Shown here: positions 11,108 through 22,138 of the stretch, one piece after another
How the letters are laid out: each line of letters starts with the position of its first letter
Position numbering within the stretch: position 1 is the stretch's first letter
Assembly: GCA_029531795.1 (NCBI GenBank)
Contig: JAPEIS010000008.1
Location: 1,426,001-1,490,000, forward strand
DNA length: 64,000 nt
Reading direction: 5' to 3'
From: Sclerotinia nivalis
Lineage: Eukaryota; Ascomycota; Leotiomycetes; Helotiales; Sclerotiniaceae
Notes under the pieces: model-generated
What the model was told of the DNA's origin: nothing
Database searches by the model: none
What the model saw: only the letters and a program-made list of their open reading frames with translations
Position numbers and translations under genes: made by a program

Positions 11108-12629
11108 AAATCGTTTAAATCGACACCTCCCGGATTTTTGAAACCACTACCTATCCCTTTTCGCATATAGTCTGATATCTCAATCGATTATATTACACCG
11201 CTCCCAAACTGCACTCGTTATAATTCTACCTATAAATATATCTTAATAATAATCTACAGATTAATCAAAATGAGATATTTCATCGATATACATATACTAA
11301 CGACAAAAAAGCTAATCGATGCTTTTATCAATTGTATTTACACATTTCATAGATTTCCAGACAATATCATTTCCAATCGAGGAACGCAATTCATATCAGA
11401 ATTCTGATTACAATTTTCGGAGTAATTGGGAATTACCTTAAAATACTCTTCAGCTTTTCATCTTCAAACAGATAATCAGATTGAGCATATTAATTTAGTT
11501 TTAGAACAATATTTACAAACTTTTATTAACTACCATCAAAACGATTGATTGGATTAACTACCCTTAACCGAATTTACATCTAATAATATAATTTCTGAGA
11601 TAACTAATTGCTTACCTTTCTTCGCCAATTATAGCTTTAACTCATACCTAAATATTAAATCTAATAAACCTTATCCACCGAATATAACTCTAATACAAAA
11701 ACAGGAATTCTTTAAAGATAATCGGATCACAGATTGTATAAAACATATTTTAAAACAACTTTACACTTTTGTATAGTAAACAATTGCTACTTATAAGGAC
11801 TATACTAACCATCACCACTCTGATTCATTTCGTTACACGATTGGCCAGAAAATCTATATCAATATTAAGAATATAAAGATTTCGTATAAAACAAAGAAGC
11901 TAAATAATAAATAGATCAACCCTTACAAGATTATCAAAATTTATCCTCGTACTTGTCTTGTTCAATTGTCTGAGAACATTAAAATCTTTTCTGTTTTCCA
12001 TTATTCTTTTTTACTTTCAGCTCATATTAATTCTCATTTCCCAGCTCAAACAACGATTAACAAGTTAAAATCCCTAACTACATAGAACAGAATTTTGGAA
12101 TAGAACAATAATAAAGATAAACCTATTCAAAAATAAATATTTGAAAGAGTTCTAGATAATCATAATAAGGATGATCACTATTATTTGATCAAATGGAAAC
12201 ACTACACATCAATTTAACAACCAGCTAATAATTTAAAGAATAACAAGAAGATTTTTATCGAGTATCATCATTTTCATTTAGAAAAACCAAGACCGCCAGC
12301 TTAGATCCTAAAGCACCCCAACACTACTATATTGCAACCGGAACCATAGAATTTGCAACCGGAGTTATACAGTACGATTGCTACGCCCACTCTACGAAGA
12401 TCCATTTGCATTAAGATTGTTCGTTTTGTTTAAAGATATATTATATATTATTGCAATTGAAAATATAGCATTTGGGATATCGTACATTGAAGGATATAAC
12501 ATCATTAGAGAATATCATACATTTTTGTTCGGGGATTTAATTGAAAAAAGGGATCTATATTTTTTTTTTTTTTTTCTTTATTTTCTAACGCCCATTTAAG
12601 ATCAAATGGGTTTCTTGAGAAAGAAATAT
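11108..12629 (+). pseudogene. A1 continuation: integrase core, GPY region, chromodomain
   Basis: Resumes A1 Pol after the A2 insertion. The integrase core has S-I-D-Y-I (first Asp, near 11185), the S-N-R-G-T-Q-F block (about 11378-11398; the second catalytic Asp is now Asn) and T-D-N-Q-I-E-H-I-N (Glu, near 11470). The GPY-like part spans about 11650-11960 and the chromodomain about 12060-12300, with stops at former Trp codons. 12380-12600 is the untranslated part before the 3' LTR, with a poly(T) run at 12561-12573. Confidence 0.82.
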
Positions 12630-12792
12630 TGTTACAGATTCATCTCTCTTCACCTACACATGATCATATATACCTTAAACACACATATATACACTCACTT
12701 CTATATAATCAGATCACCTCCTTGACCTTCTTCCCCTCCTCGTAGTACAACTATAGATCAACTCTACATATACCTTTTCCCTCACCGTGATA
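12630..12792 (+). repeat. 3' LTR of A1
   Basis: 163 bp from TGTTAC to GTGATA. The following 5 bp, TCTCC (12793-12797), should be its target duplication; the partner lies outside the window. Confidence 0.92.
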
Positions 12793-13020
12793 TCTCCAAT
12801 TTAATCAAAGACGATATTTGAATTTCGAGAATATATTAAATCTGTTTTCTTCAATTACTAATAGCTTGTATATAAACTTTTCAATATTAAAGATAAAGAT
12901 TTTAAAGATTCAATTTCTGTTTTCGATATATTTACCAATATACAAAACTTTGAAATTGTTGTATATATACAATATTTGTTTAACTTTACAAAGCAGATAC
13001 TAATTCAAATAGAACAATAT
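12793..13020. other. Unassigned AT-rich flank
   Basis: No repeat family seen elsewhere in the window and no convincing coding pattern. A 61-codon open stretch at 12818-13003 is Ile/Leu/Tyr-rich, as expected by chance in such AT-rich DNA. Confidence 0.5.
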
Positions 13021-13375
13021 CGATAAAATGTGACGATCCTGTATTAATGCCTTAGGCCATTCTTTATTTTGTTCTTTGGTTCTTTCTGAGAGGACCAAAA
13101 TGCTTTAGGTTGTTTTTTATTTATTTCACTCTGTATTCGTTTAGGTTTTGGTCCCTTTCGAGGGGATTATAAAAGGCTCAATTTCATTATTTTTTATATA
13201 ATAGTTTATTATTCTTTAATATAGATTAATTGATTCTTTTTATTCTATTTTGAATTAAAACTATTGTTATATTATAATAAACTTATTAATCCCTCTGAGA
13301 AGAACAAAATATCCTTTGAGAAGGCCAGAATATCTAATTAGTTATATTCATCGAGGTTATTGAACTAGCGAAACC
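13020..13375 (+). promoter_or_regulatory. Promoter-like tract, possibly an LTR
   Basis: Contains a good TATA box, TTATAAAAGG, at about 13167-13176, preceded by two copies of a GAGAGGACC/CGAGGGG-type motif and followed by a T-rich stretch. It ends just before the GC-richer ORF at 13380. Position and composition would suit the U3-R of a retroelement, but I find no second copy here and no terminal TG/CA pair I can defend. Confidence 0.3.
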
Positions 13376-13379
13376 TTTA

Positions 13380-13770
13380 CACTTATCCAATTGACCTTTC
13401 CGAATTTCCATCGATATCATCGCTATATCTACTCGATCGAGGAAACCCCGCACTCCTCAGCTCACAATTGAGGAGGTCGCTGCAGCAGAACTACAAGCTC
13501 AAGTCGATCAAACAAGACGAGAGGAAGATCCTGAATTCGATGCAGGAGTCGGAAGAGAAAAGTCGGCTACCCCTGGGTTTATTCCGAATTTCAAGTCTCA
13601 CCCCCCTGTCTCATCCTCCCCTTGCTTCAAATGCAAAGCACCCAACTGAACTAAGGATCATATATGCCCCCCCGGTATCCACGAGGTTGATACAGCCTTC
13701 GAAGACGAAGAAACCACTTCAGAAATTCCCGATTCCGATTTATATAAATCAGGAAAGGACTAATCCTTGA
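13380..13770 (+). pseudogene. GC-richer ORF remnant, unknown protein with Cys/His motif
   Basis: I do not recognise this gene. In the frame through 13436-13768 the product is acidic and Glu/Gln-rich (E-E-V-A-A-A-E-L-Q-A-Q), then Pro/Ser-rich, then has C-F-K-C-K-A-P-N, a stop, and T-K-D-H-I-C. The CX2C plus HxC pattern could be a zinc knuckle. A second acidic block (F-E-D-E-E-T-T-S-E) follows before a TAA. A preceding ATA where ATG could stand may be a mutated start. It is far less AT-rich than its surroundings and shows few RIP-type stops. It may be the start of gag of an otherwise missing element or a captured host exon. Confidence 0.4.
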
Positions 13771-13779
13771 GAAAGTCTT

Positions 13780-14197
13780 CTCTTAAAGTTATCAATATGA
13801 TCTCAAATATATTGATTTTCTGAGCTTTATAAGTAACGACAGCTTTCTATTTCTATATTACCTTTTAACTTATAATTTTCAAATCCGGTTTTTTATATTA
13901 GTAGATATTAAAGTCCTTGCTTATTTGTTTATTAATATTTGTTTTGTATATTAATTCTTTCGATATATTAGTATCCTTATTATTCCTTTAAACAACTCTA
14001 TTCTTATTTAAAAATATAACAGCTGATAAAGTACTACTATCATTTATTCTATCTATTTAACGTTTTAATTAAATAGTAAAACCTTTCTTCAAATCCTTTT
14101 TCTATTAATTAAAATAAAAAAGAATATCATTATCGAAGATCTATAGTTCAAAGTCTATAATATAATACCTCAATCATTCAACTATCAATTAATATAA
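13780..14197. other. Unassigned AT-rich spacer
   Basis: No coding pattern, repeat or RNA signal that I can support. Confidence 0.5.
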
Positions 14198-15290
14198 TAT
14201 CACGAGATAGTATGATCACAGAGTACGTTGAAGGGATCAGGGAGAAGATGATTCTATTGAAGTAATAAAGTTAAATATCTAATTGAATGAGAACTTGTTC
14301 AATGATTTGCCTTCGATCCTATCAATCGAGGGTTGTATATCTAGATTAGATTCTCGTTATTTCGTTGATAAGATGTGTTATTAAGGTATGATTTCTAATA
14401 ATATCATATCAGGATTATCTTGATTAATCGTAAGGATAACTAAGGATTGAGAATAGCCTGAATCCGAATGATGTAAGAAAACATACGATGATTGTATAAT
14501 ATAAATGTTATAGAAAAGCGATGATATATTGATTATAGATCATTTATATGTGATTTAGATAATATATAATTACCTATGATATATCCCCCAGATCGAGAAT
14601 CGATCTGTAACAATAAAGAAAGGTTATAAAGAATAGTAATTGATTAGATATGGAGTATAGATCTTGATAATGTATAAGTATCGATTTCGAGCGATTCCGA
14701 TTGAAATTGGTGGCGTAGTTCAATTTGGTCGATTAATTGACCAAATTGACCAAATTGACTATTTCACGACTATATCGATAAGGTTGACCTATTGATCATA
14801 TTGATCGCTCCGAATATTGATCATTTGGATAGAGTTGATTCATTTTAATTGTATTGATATAAAGAAATGAATATAAGTTATAATGTATTGATCGATTTGA
14901 TTAATATATTCGGTTTTGATAAGTATTAACGAATTAGCTGGTGTAGTATGTATATACGATCAAATTTCATCAATTTTGTATAATATTATAGTGGTGTTTT
15001 GTTCGAAAATGTATAATATTGTAGATGGTTCGTAATTAATACAATCGAATTAATCAAACGATACAATAAGGTTTCGAAAATCACAATAATATTCGAAAAA
15101 GGGAAAATACGATCTGAAAAAAAATCTGAAAATAAGTTATCTCACCCCCTATCTTCGTAGTATAATAATTATGATGACTACGAAGATAATACTTGAAGTG
15201 ATCCAAATTCTAACGGGTATCGTATAAGAGTGAACTGAGAAGGACCTCGATCGTATACAAATTTGACGAAATTTGTTTGTGTATTTATAC
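14198..15290 (-). repeat. Long repeat D, copy D-a (possible copia LTR or TIR)
   Basis: About 1.1 kb sequence whose outer end reads TATCACGAGATAG. It recurs at 38395-39441 (inverted), 43328-44145 (same direction) and 48430-49403 (inverted). It carries many TTGATC/TTGACC words between 14730 and 14900, including the near-palindrome TTGGTCGATTAATTGACCAA. It joins the 3' end of copia C1, as D-b joins the 3' end of C2, so it may be that family's LTR. The inner boundary is approximate. The stretch at 15216-15220 is the uninterrupted counterpart of the B insertion site. Confidence 0.7.
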
Positions 15291-15760
15291 GATCGATTAG
15301 TAGATGGATTATATCTTTTAGTCAGTATTATATATAATACTAATTATACCAAAATGAATAGAGGAAGCCTTCGATTGTATATTAATTCGATAGAATTCGT
15401 TTGTAGATATATACGATCGGTTTTCTATCTATTTTTGAATATTATCACTTTTATATTGAGGATCGAAGAAAGGAGAGATATATGAAATATTAAAAAGAGT
15501 TGGTAATGAATTAAATAGCTTTTGTTCTATTATAGGTTTTTTGAGTAGGAGTATATTGTAATAATAATTACGAATTAACTGATGTTGTGTATATATATGA
15601 ACAAATTTCATCAATTTTGTATAATATTATAATGGTATTTTATTCGTATAAATATAATACAACAAATAGTCTGTGATTATTCTTATTTAATCTCTGTAAT
15701 CCTATTGTTAATATTCTGTAGGTTCAGGAGAGAATAGAAATGTTCGAACTTTTGTTATAT
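15290..15760. repeat. C1 3' non-coding region with internal duplications
   Basis: Contains two diverged copies of a motif of the type CGATCGTATACAAATT, followed by AATTTGTTTGT and an ACGATCG end (about 15247-15295 and 15369-15420), and a second copy of the TTTCATCAATTTTGTATAATATTATA segment (15605-15635; the first is at 14965-14993 in D-a). No protein frame is convincing. Confidence 0.55.
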
Positions 15761-16350
15761 AAGGTTCTTAGTGAGCCTGTTGGTTGTTATATTGGTAATT
15801 AGAAGGTAGGTTATATAAAAGCTTTCTTTTGAGTATTTCTGTTGTAATTATATATTCTATATATCGATATGCTTTAGCTTTATAGTTATTTGTTCGTTTT
15901 CATTAATTACCAGTCTGATTGCTTATTGGTTATCACAAAATATTGATATGGGTTCTTTCATTGCAAAATCGATTTCTTTTAGAAAGTGTAAAATTGTTAT
16001 AGTTTCTTTTGATATACATTCAATACCGAATAGTTCAGCTTCAATAATTGAAGTAGTCACAGTATTCTGCTTAAATACTTTCTATACAATTAAGCCACCG
16101 AAAAGGGATATAATATACCTTTAGAATGATCGACGTATATCAGGATCATTCGCGAAAGAAATATCTGAGAAGATAAAAAATTGTAATATTTGATCACTAT
16201 TGTATTGTATTACAAAAAACCTCGTATTCCAGAGATATTCAAGGCAATAATCAACAGCTTTCATATATTCGATCGATGGATTGATCAAATAGTGATTCAA
16301 TTGTAAAACAACGAATGAAACATCTGCTTTTATTATAATCACAGTATATA
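15760..16350 (-). pseudogene. Copia RNase H remnant of C1
   Basis: The minus-strand block at 16121-16342 reads A-D-V-S-F-V-V-L-Q-L-N-H-Y-L-I-N-P, then A-V-D-Y-C-L-E-Y-L and S-D-I-S-F-A-N-D. These are the characteristic copia blocks R-P-D-I..., the L-R-Y-L block and D-A-S-F-A-D-D. The remaining RNase H blocks decay toward 15760. C2 has the same region at 30400-31050. Confidence 0.82.
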
Positions 16351-16389
16351 GAATTGATCTTACTTTCTTCTGATATAATTTGATTATAT

Positions 16390-17045
16390 ATATAGGAACC
16401 TGATCTAAGTTTTTCCGAAATATTATTATAGGTAGTGATATATATACTATCCTATTAATTATTTTAAATTTCTTAGCAATCTTTTCAATATATATATTAT
16501 GAACTAATTATAGCTTTTTCTTGAATCGATTATAAAGAATATATATATTTTAGAAACCATTTTGTGTCTTTAAGATTATATAGCTTATATACAATTTTGA
16601 TTCCTTTAGTGATTTTGATGGCAGCTAATTCGTTCTTTTTGTGATATATGATCTGAATATTATTTACAAAGAATAAAATCATAATAGTATATTCTGGGTT
16701 TATATATAAATACAGCTCTTCTTTATATTGTATTAATCTCAATTTTTCGAATATCCGAATGAAATCCCTGAATTATATTGCTGGGGAATCATAAAGACTA
16801 TATAGAGTTCGATCAATGATTATGTTTTTGTTAGGGATTTTATAGTCATCAGGAAGATAATATACAATTAGAATACCAAAAAGGTCGTGTAGAGTATTGA
16901 CAAAAGCATTGATTATATTATATTGTTTTGTTTCGAAATCGTATTTGACGATGATTGTTATTGCAATTCGGAATGATCGATCAGCGAATGTAGCGGTATA
17001 AATAGTTTCAATAATATTTTTAACTTGAAGGCCTTCTTGTATCAT
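16390..17045 (-). pseudogene. Copia reverse transcriptase remnant of C1
   Basis: Minus-strand RT. 16773-17045 carries the Y-N-I-I-N-A-F-V-N block (copia DV-x-NAFLN), Y-Y-L-P-D-D-Y and R-T-L-Y-S-L-Y-D-S-P (KALYGLKQSP). The catalytic block at 16659-16670 reads F-V-N-N, whereas C2 keeps F-I-D-D; both Asp codons were changed by G-to-A transitions. No frame is fully open. Confidence 0.87.
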
Positions 17046-17099
17046 TAAACAAAAATGACAACGAATAATTAATCTTTAATCATTGTATTTATATGTAAA

Positions 17100-18205
17100 C
17101 ATCCATTGAAAAGGGATCGGTTTTATAAATTCCGATTCAGAATCGATTTCATATTATATATTCCTAATTTTAAGGTTATTAATCTCAAGATTGCAATTTT
17201 ATTTAAATCAATATCCCATTTGATATTCTTTTAGTTGATAATAAAAGCAGAATAGCTTTGGAATTATAGAAATATAAATTTGAGGGAAAGGTATTGTCTA
17301 TGATCCATTGATTATAGATTATATAGATAACAATAATAGCTTTGTTTTAATTCCAATAATAATTATATTATGAACTATTACAAATTGTGAATGTTCTTTT
17401 ATATCATTCATTTCAGATTGATTATATCAGAAGATAGAATGGAAATTGTTAAAGCAATTTAATCTTGATGAACTCGTTTTTTGTATAATGATAGTTCCAA
17501 TATAAAACTAATGTTGAGATTGTTTCTTTGGTAACGTTGCTGTATATACAATTGTCTTCGAATGTATACTGTTTGTTTTGAGATATGGTTTTGGAAGAGA
17601 GATGACTTTGATTGATAATCGAATAATTGAAATTCAGATGGATTGATCTGAATTCTGGATATTTCAATTCTCATTAGATGAGTTCTCTTCAGTTCCTTTT
17701 CAAAATTATAAATCCATGAGTCCTTTATAAACTTATCGAGAGATAATGTAGAGTGTAATAGTCTTTCCGATAACTGGATTTCCTTTACAGAGTATTCTAA
17801 TGGATCATTTCAGTGTACAGATTTCTTTTTGGAATATTGTAATTGATCGATTGGAGAAGGTTCTAAATCACTTTCGTATTTATTATAAAGAACTTCGATA
17901 ATATAATTAGTAAACTTAAATTCTATATTCCCTATATCAATATATTCTATAAAATCGGGGTTCGAATTATCGTTACGAGTATCCTCTTGAGTAATATCAA
18001 TATCTTTATTTTTGAAATGTAATTGCTTTTCAATAACAGAATCGATATTTCCGATCTCTTCAATAAAAGGATCGATTAATGTTTGTATATCTTCATTATT
18101 TGCTTCATCGTTATCATTTGATTTGTTAAATAAATTAGATAATTCTAAATCGACTTCTGTATTCCTATTATCATCTTCTAGATCTATATCCACCTTCGAG
18201 GCCAA
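17100..18205 (-). pseudogene. C1 integrase-RT linker
   Basis: Minus-strand region between integrase core and RT. The segment at 17810-18205 is open for 131 codons and is strongly acidic (Asp/Glu/Asn-rich), as in the variable linker of copia Pol. It aligns with 28119-28640 of C2 and part of it recurs as fragment C3 (42950-43327). I name no domain. Confidence 0.7.
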
Positions 18206-18539
18206 TTTGTTTGTGAATAATAAATCTGAAATACATTTGATAAATGAATTAAAAGCTTTTCGATTAGTATTTATAGGTAAATGAATAAAATCATTATAAT
18301 TGTCTTTGTATTAAATGATTATTCTATCCATTTCTATATAGTTCTGTATATCAAGGGTTTTAGCGAATTGCTTGAACTCTTCTGTATTATGAATATCGAT
18401 CATTTGATTGATAGAATCTATACAATAAATGAAATTTTCGTTGAATATAACATTTCGAATAATAATAACTTTATCGAGTTTGGATATCTATATACAGTAG
18501 ATTAGTGTGCCTGAGATATAATCTATTAAATATTCAATA

Positions 18540-19372
18540 TATATTCGAGGATTAATCTTATATTATTTTCTATTAATTTCAACTTTTCTGTTTTTATTCA
18601 AAAAATAGATTCGATATTTATATCTATAGATCTTATTCCAATTAAAACAAAGATCGTTAGATATTTTCTTTGCGAACAAAGAATTGTCTTTACGAAAATA
18701 GTTATAGAATTATATATCGAGTATCTTATTAGAAGATTTAAAGGATTTGGTTTTCAAAGGATTTATATTGTATAGATAGATTGCAATCTATACTACTTCC
18801 ATCCAAAGTTTATCCAGTAAATCTATTATGATTTGCATTTTGATTTGTTTCGTAACTATTTTTTGATTTATATATTTTGATCTTTTATTGGATTTGTATA
18901 TATAAGAAAGGGATAGCTCAAATTCAATATCTTTTTACTCAATCCATTTTTCGAATAATATATCTTTTATAATCCTAATAATAAATATATTGTTATTTTG
19001 TTTGATTTCTACGATTGCTAGATTATATTTATAATGAATCCAAACAAAGAAGCTTTATATAATAGAAAATATTTCATTATAGATCTTTCTATAAAAATGA
19101 TATAAGAAAATCTTACTATTATATATTTCTTTGATCACAAGAAATTATAATATATTTGTATATTCTTTTTCGAAATCAAAAAGATCCCATTGGATTTTGT
19201 AAAATAGTCGAGATGGCTAACGATCATTCGATATACGAGAAATGATTTGTTTTGTATATATACAAGTATAATCTATATATTCGATATAAATGATACCTTT
19301 TATTTTGATATTTCTTATTGCAAATACCAAATGTTCGAGTATTTCCTTTTCTAGATATCCTAAGTATTTATA
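18540..19372 (-). pseudogene. Copia integrase core remnant of C1
   Basis: Minus-strand frame following the protease. It contains a block resembling the copia integrase start (D-L-F-D-F-E-K-E-Y near 19170), and then segments that fit the rve core but with many stops. 18281-18540 overlaps the part shared with C2 (21135-21341). Confidence 0.6.
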
Positions 19373-20008
19373 TTATAGTTCATTTGTATCTTCTTTTAGA
19401 AAAGGTTGATTATGAGATCGATGAAATGCTTTATTAATCTTATGATTCATAATTGGATATATCAAAAAAGGATTGTTTATAGGAATTGATAAAAGAGTAT
19501 TCGAGTAGATAGAAAGTAGTTTATATTCTAGAAATACAAGATTTTCAGTACGAATGTATTGAACAATCATGATATTATTTGATAGATCTTCTTTACAAAG
19601 AATATAATTATATTCAGAATACTATATATTAGCTTTCAATAATCGAATCTTCGAAACGATATTGATATAGAAACCAGGGATAAATATTATATTGTTCAAA
19701 ACAAAATCATTATTAGAATATCCTTCTTTTATAATAATGTCTTTGAGTATATAAATACTATAGTTTAGAATTTGGAAGGATGTAATGTCTATTTCTACAA
19801 GATCATTTAGATTAGATAATATATATCGATTGTTATTAAGAAAAGAGATATCGTTTATGATATATATAGTATTACAATTATCAAACAAAGTATTATTGGA
19901 AAAATGATGAACCCTTATAATAGTAAAGTAAATCTCTATTCGATTGATTTGAACATTAAGGATAGTAATATTGAGTATATATTCAGAAGGATTTATATTG
20001 GATTTCAT
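19373..20008 (-). pseudogene. Copia protease and pre-integrase region of C1
   Basis: The frame at 19622-20008 is open for 128 codons and ends in N-N-I-I-F-I-P-G-F-Y-I-N-I-V-S-K, the copia protease C-terminal block (typically NVLYVP-x-NLVS). The upstream catalytic D-S/T-G is not recognisable; a D-N-C-N-T-I-Y-I stretch stands near it. 19373-19570 corresponds to the gag-pre-integrase segment. Confidence 0.7.
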
Positions 20009-20009
20009 T

Positions 20010-21130
20010 CATCCTTTTTTAATTTATTCAAAGTATATATATTTCTAAGATTATAAGTTTGCTCGATCCCTAATTGTTTTGAAATCGAAATCGATATAAG
20101 ATCGTTTAGGTATCAGGTTTGTTTTGCTAATGAATATTAGCTCTATAGTTCGATAATTACTTACAAAATGCTGATACTCAAAATTATTCTTCCATTCGAC
20201 TTCTATTTTGTAAGAACAATCCCAGGTTTTATTAATATTCTAATTATTTCTAGAATTGAATCTCTTTTTATTCTTTTTAGACTTTTTATTGTTTTGAGAA
20301 AAGTTAAAAATAGAATATATATCTTCTTTGGTTTTAAAAGCAATCGAATCCTAGAAGACTAATTCTCCAAAGATATCATCGAATTGTTTAAATAAAAGGT
20401 TTGGTACTCCAAATTGATTGTTTATCTCGATCTATATTATCATAATATTTGCCCAGGTTGGGAGCATTCTAGTATCAATTGCCTGCAGAAAAGCGTTAGT
20501 GGCGATTTCATCCTGTACTTCTGTGATCTTATATATCTGAGCTTTGATGAAAGCGATTGTCCAATCCCTATACTATTTAACAGAATCGATTCTGTCGAGC
20601 GATATTTATACTAGAACAGATCGATATTCGTGAAGAACTATTAATTTAGTAGAAGTTATTATTAATATAAGCTTTTATTTGAATAAAAGAATAATTATTT
20701 TAAAAAGGAAAATCGTTATACTTTTATTGAAAATAGATAATTCTATAAGATATATTTAATCGATAGATAATTCAATCCATTTATAGATATCTCGAAAAGC
20801 TTTGTGATTCTGTATATATTCTTGTTGTTGATATCGATACTCCATTTGAAGAGTATTGAGTTCTGTAGATATATCTTAGAAAGTAATTGGGAATAAAACA
20901 ATAGATCTAAATAAAATAGGTTTTGATATATAACTATCAGAATCGTTCATTTTAGTATCTCTATTTAGATCCTCTCTTGTTTGAATTGCTATAAGATATT
21001 CCGAGAATTCCTTTTGATATTGAGTTTGATTAACTCGATTGTACTTCGTTTGGAGATCGACAGTAAAGAAAAGAACAGGAAATTTGATTATTAATCAGTC
21101 AATCTGAGTACGAATTGATTCATCCACTAG
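20010..21130 (-). pseudogene. Copia Gag remnant of C1
   Basis: Minus-strand Gag-like sequence. A readable stretch near 20950 gives M-N-D-S-D-S-Y-I-S-K-P-I-L-F with Tyr/Gln-rich helical segments downstream (Q-M-E-Y-R-Y-Q-Q-Q-E-Y). The frame extends upstream toward 21125 (Q-K-E-F-S-E-Y-L-I-A). I could not find an intact zinc knuckle. The call rests on position upstream of the protease. Confidence 0.5.
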
Positions 21131-21341
21131 ATCTAAGTTTTAATCCTCGAGTATATATTGAGTATTTAATGAGTTATATTTTAAATATACTAATCTATTA
21201 TATATAGATACCCAAATTCGATAAAGTTATTGTTATTCGAAATATTATATTCGATGAAAATTTCATTTACTATATAGATTCTATCAATTAAATGATCGAT
21301 ATTCATAATATAGAAGAGTTTAAGCAATTCGTTAAAACTCT
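21130..21341 (+). mobile_element. Ty1/copia remnant C2, 5' fragment
   Basis: Plus-strand copy of the C1 region 18350-18545, in inverted orientation. It starts abruptly inside the integrase-linker region and is cut at ACTCT by A3. It continues at 28092. Confidence 0.82.
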
Positions 21342-21504
21342 TATCACGGTAAGGGAAAAGGTATGTGTAGGTTTGATCTATTGTTGTACTACGAGGAGGA
21401 GAAGAAGGTCAAGGAGATGACCTGACTATATAGAAGTGAGTGTATGCATGTATGCCTAAGGCATACATGATCACATACAGATGAAGGGAGATGAACCCGT
21501 AACA
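21342..21504 (-). repeat. 3' LTR of A3
   Basis: 163 bp, TATCAC to GTAACA. The adjoining inner sequence (21505-21520), read on the minus strand, is G/A-rich (GAAGAGGGGGTAC), the likely polypurine tract. Confidence 0.93.
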
Positions 21505-21670
21505 GTACCCCCTCTTCAAGAAACCCATTTGATTCCAAATGGGCATTAAAAAATAAAGAAAAATAAAGAAAAAATACAGATCTCTTTCCTTAATTAAATC
21601 CCTAAACAAAAAACGTATGATATTCTTTAATGATGTTATATCCCTTATTGTTATAATATATAATATATCT

Positions 21671-22138
21671 TTAAGCAAAACAAACAATCTTAATACAAGT
21701 GGATCTTCGTAGAATGGGTATAGCAATCGCATTGTGTAACTCCGATTGCAAATTCTGTGGTTCCAGTTGCAATATAGTAGTATCGAAATGCTTTAGAATC
21801 CAAGCTAGCGGTTTTGGCTTCTTTGAATGAAAACAATGATATTCGATAAGAATTTTCTCGTTACCCTTTAAATCATTAGCTAATTGCCAAGTTAATATAT
21901 AATGTCTCCATTTGACCAAATAATGATAACTATCTTCATCGTGATTATCTAGAATTCCTTCAAATATCCATTTCTGAATAGACTCATCCTTATCGTCGTC
22001 CCGCTCCAAAATTCTGTCCCGTATAGTTAGGGATTCTGACTCGTTAATCGTTGTTTGAACCGGGAAATGAGGATTAGTATGAATTGGAAGTAAAAAAGAA
22101 TGATAAAAAACAGGGAAGATTTTAATATTCTCAAACAA
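21671..22138 (-). pseudogene. Chromodomain region of A3 Pol
   Basis: Open for 155 codons. It contains D-R-I-L-E-R, I-Q-K-W-I-F-E-G-I-L-D-N-H, Y-H-Y-L-V-K-W-R-H-Y and T-W-Q-L-A-N-D-L. These match the chromodomain pattern of an aromatic residue before the first strand, YLVKW and TWE-x-x-x-NL. A chromovirus Pol would use it to recognise histone marks. It follows the integrase GPY-like segment at 22190-22516. This is the clearest evidence that family A is a chromovirus. Confidence 0.88.

Larger units (their letters stand above)
15290..21130 (-). mobile_element. Ty1/copia remnant C1
   Basis: Minus-strand copia element with, from right to left, gag, protease, integrase, linker, RT and RNase H, then repeat D-a. 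Protease before integrase before RT defines Ty1/copia. The 5' end is truncated near 21130, where it abuts C2 head to head. It is uninterrupted internally, so it serves as the empty-site reference for insertions in C2. Confidence 0.88.

Noticed and set aside
12818..13003. 61-codon frame in AT-rich DNA
   Set aside because: Composition is that of random AT-rich sequence and there is no homologous copy or motif.
18012..18284. Plus-strand 90-codon frame, Ser/Leu-rich
   Set aside because: Antisense of the acidic copia linker at 17810-18205.
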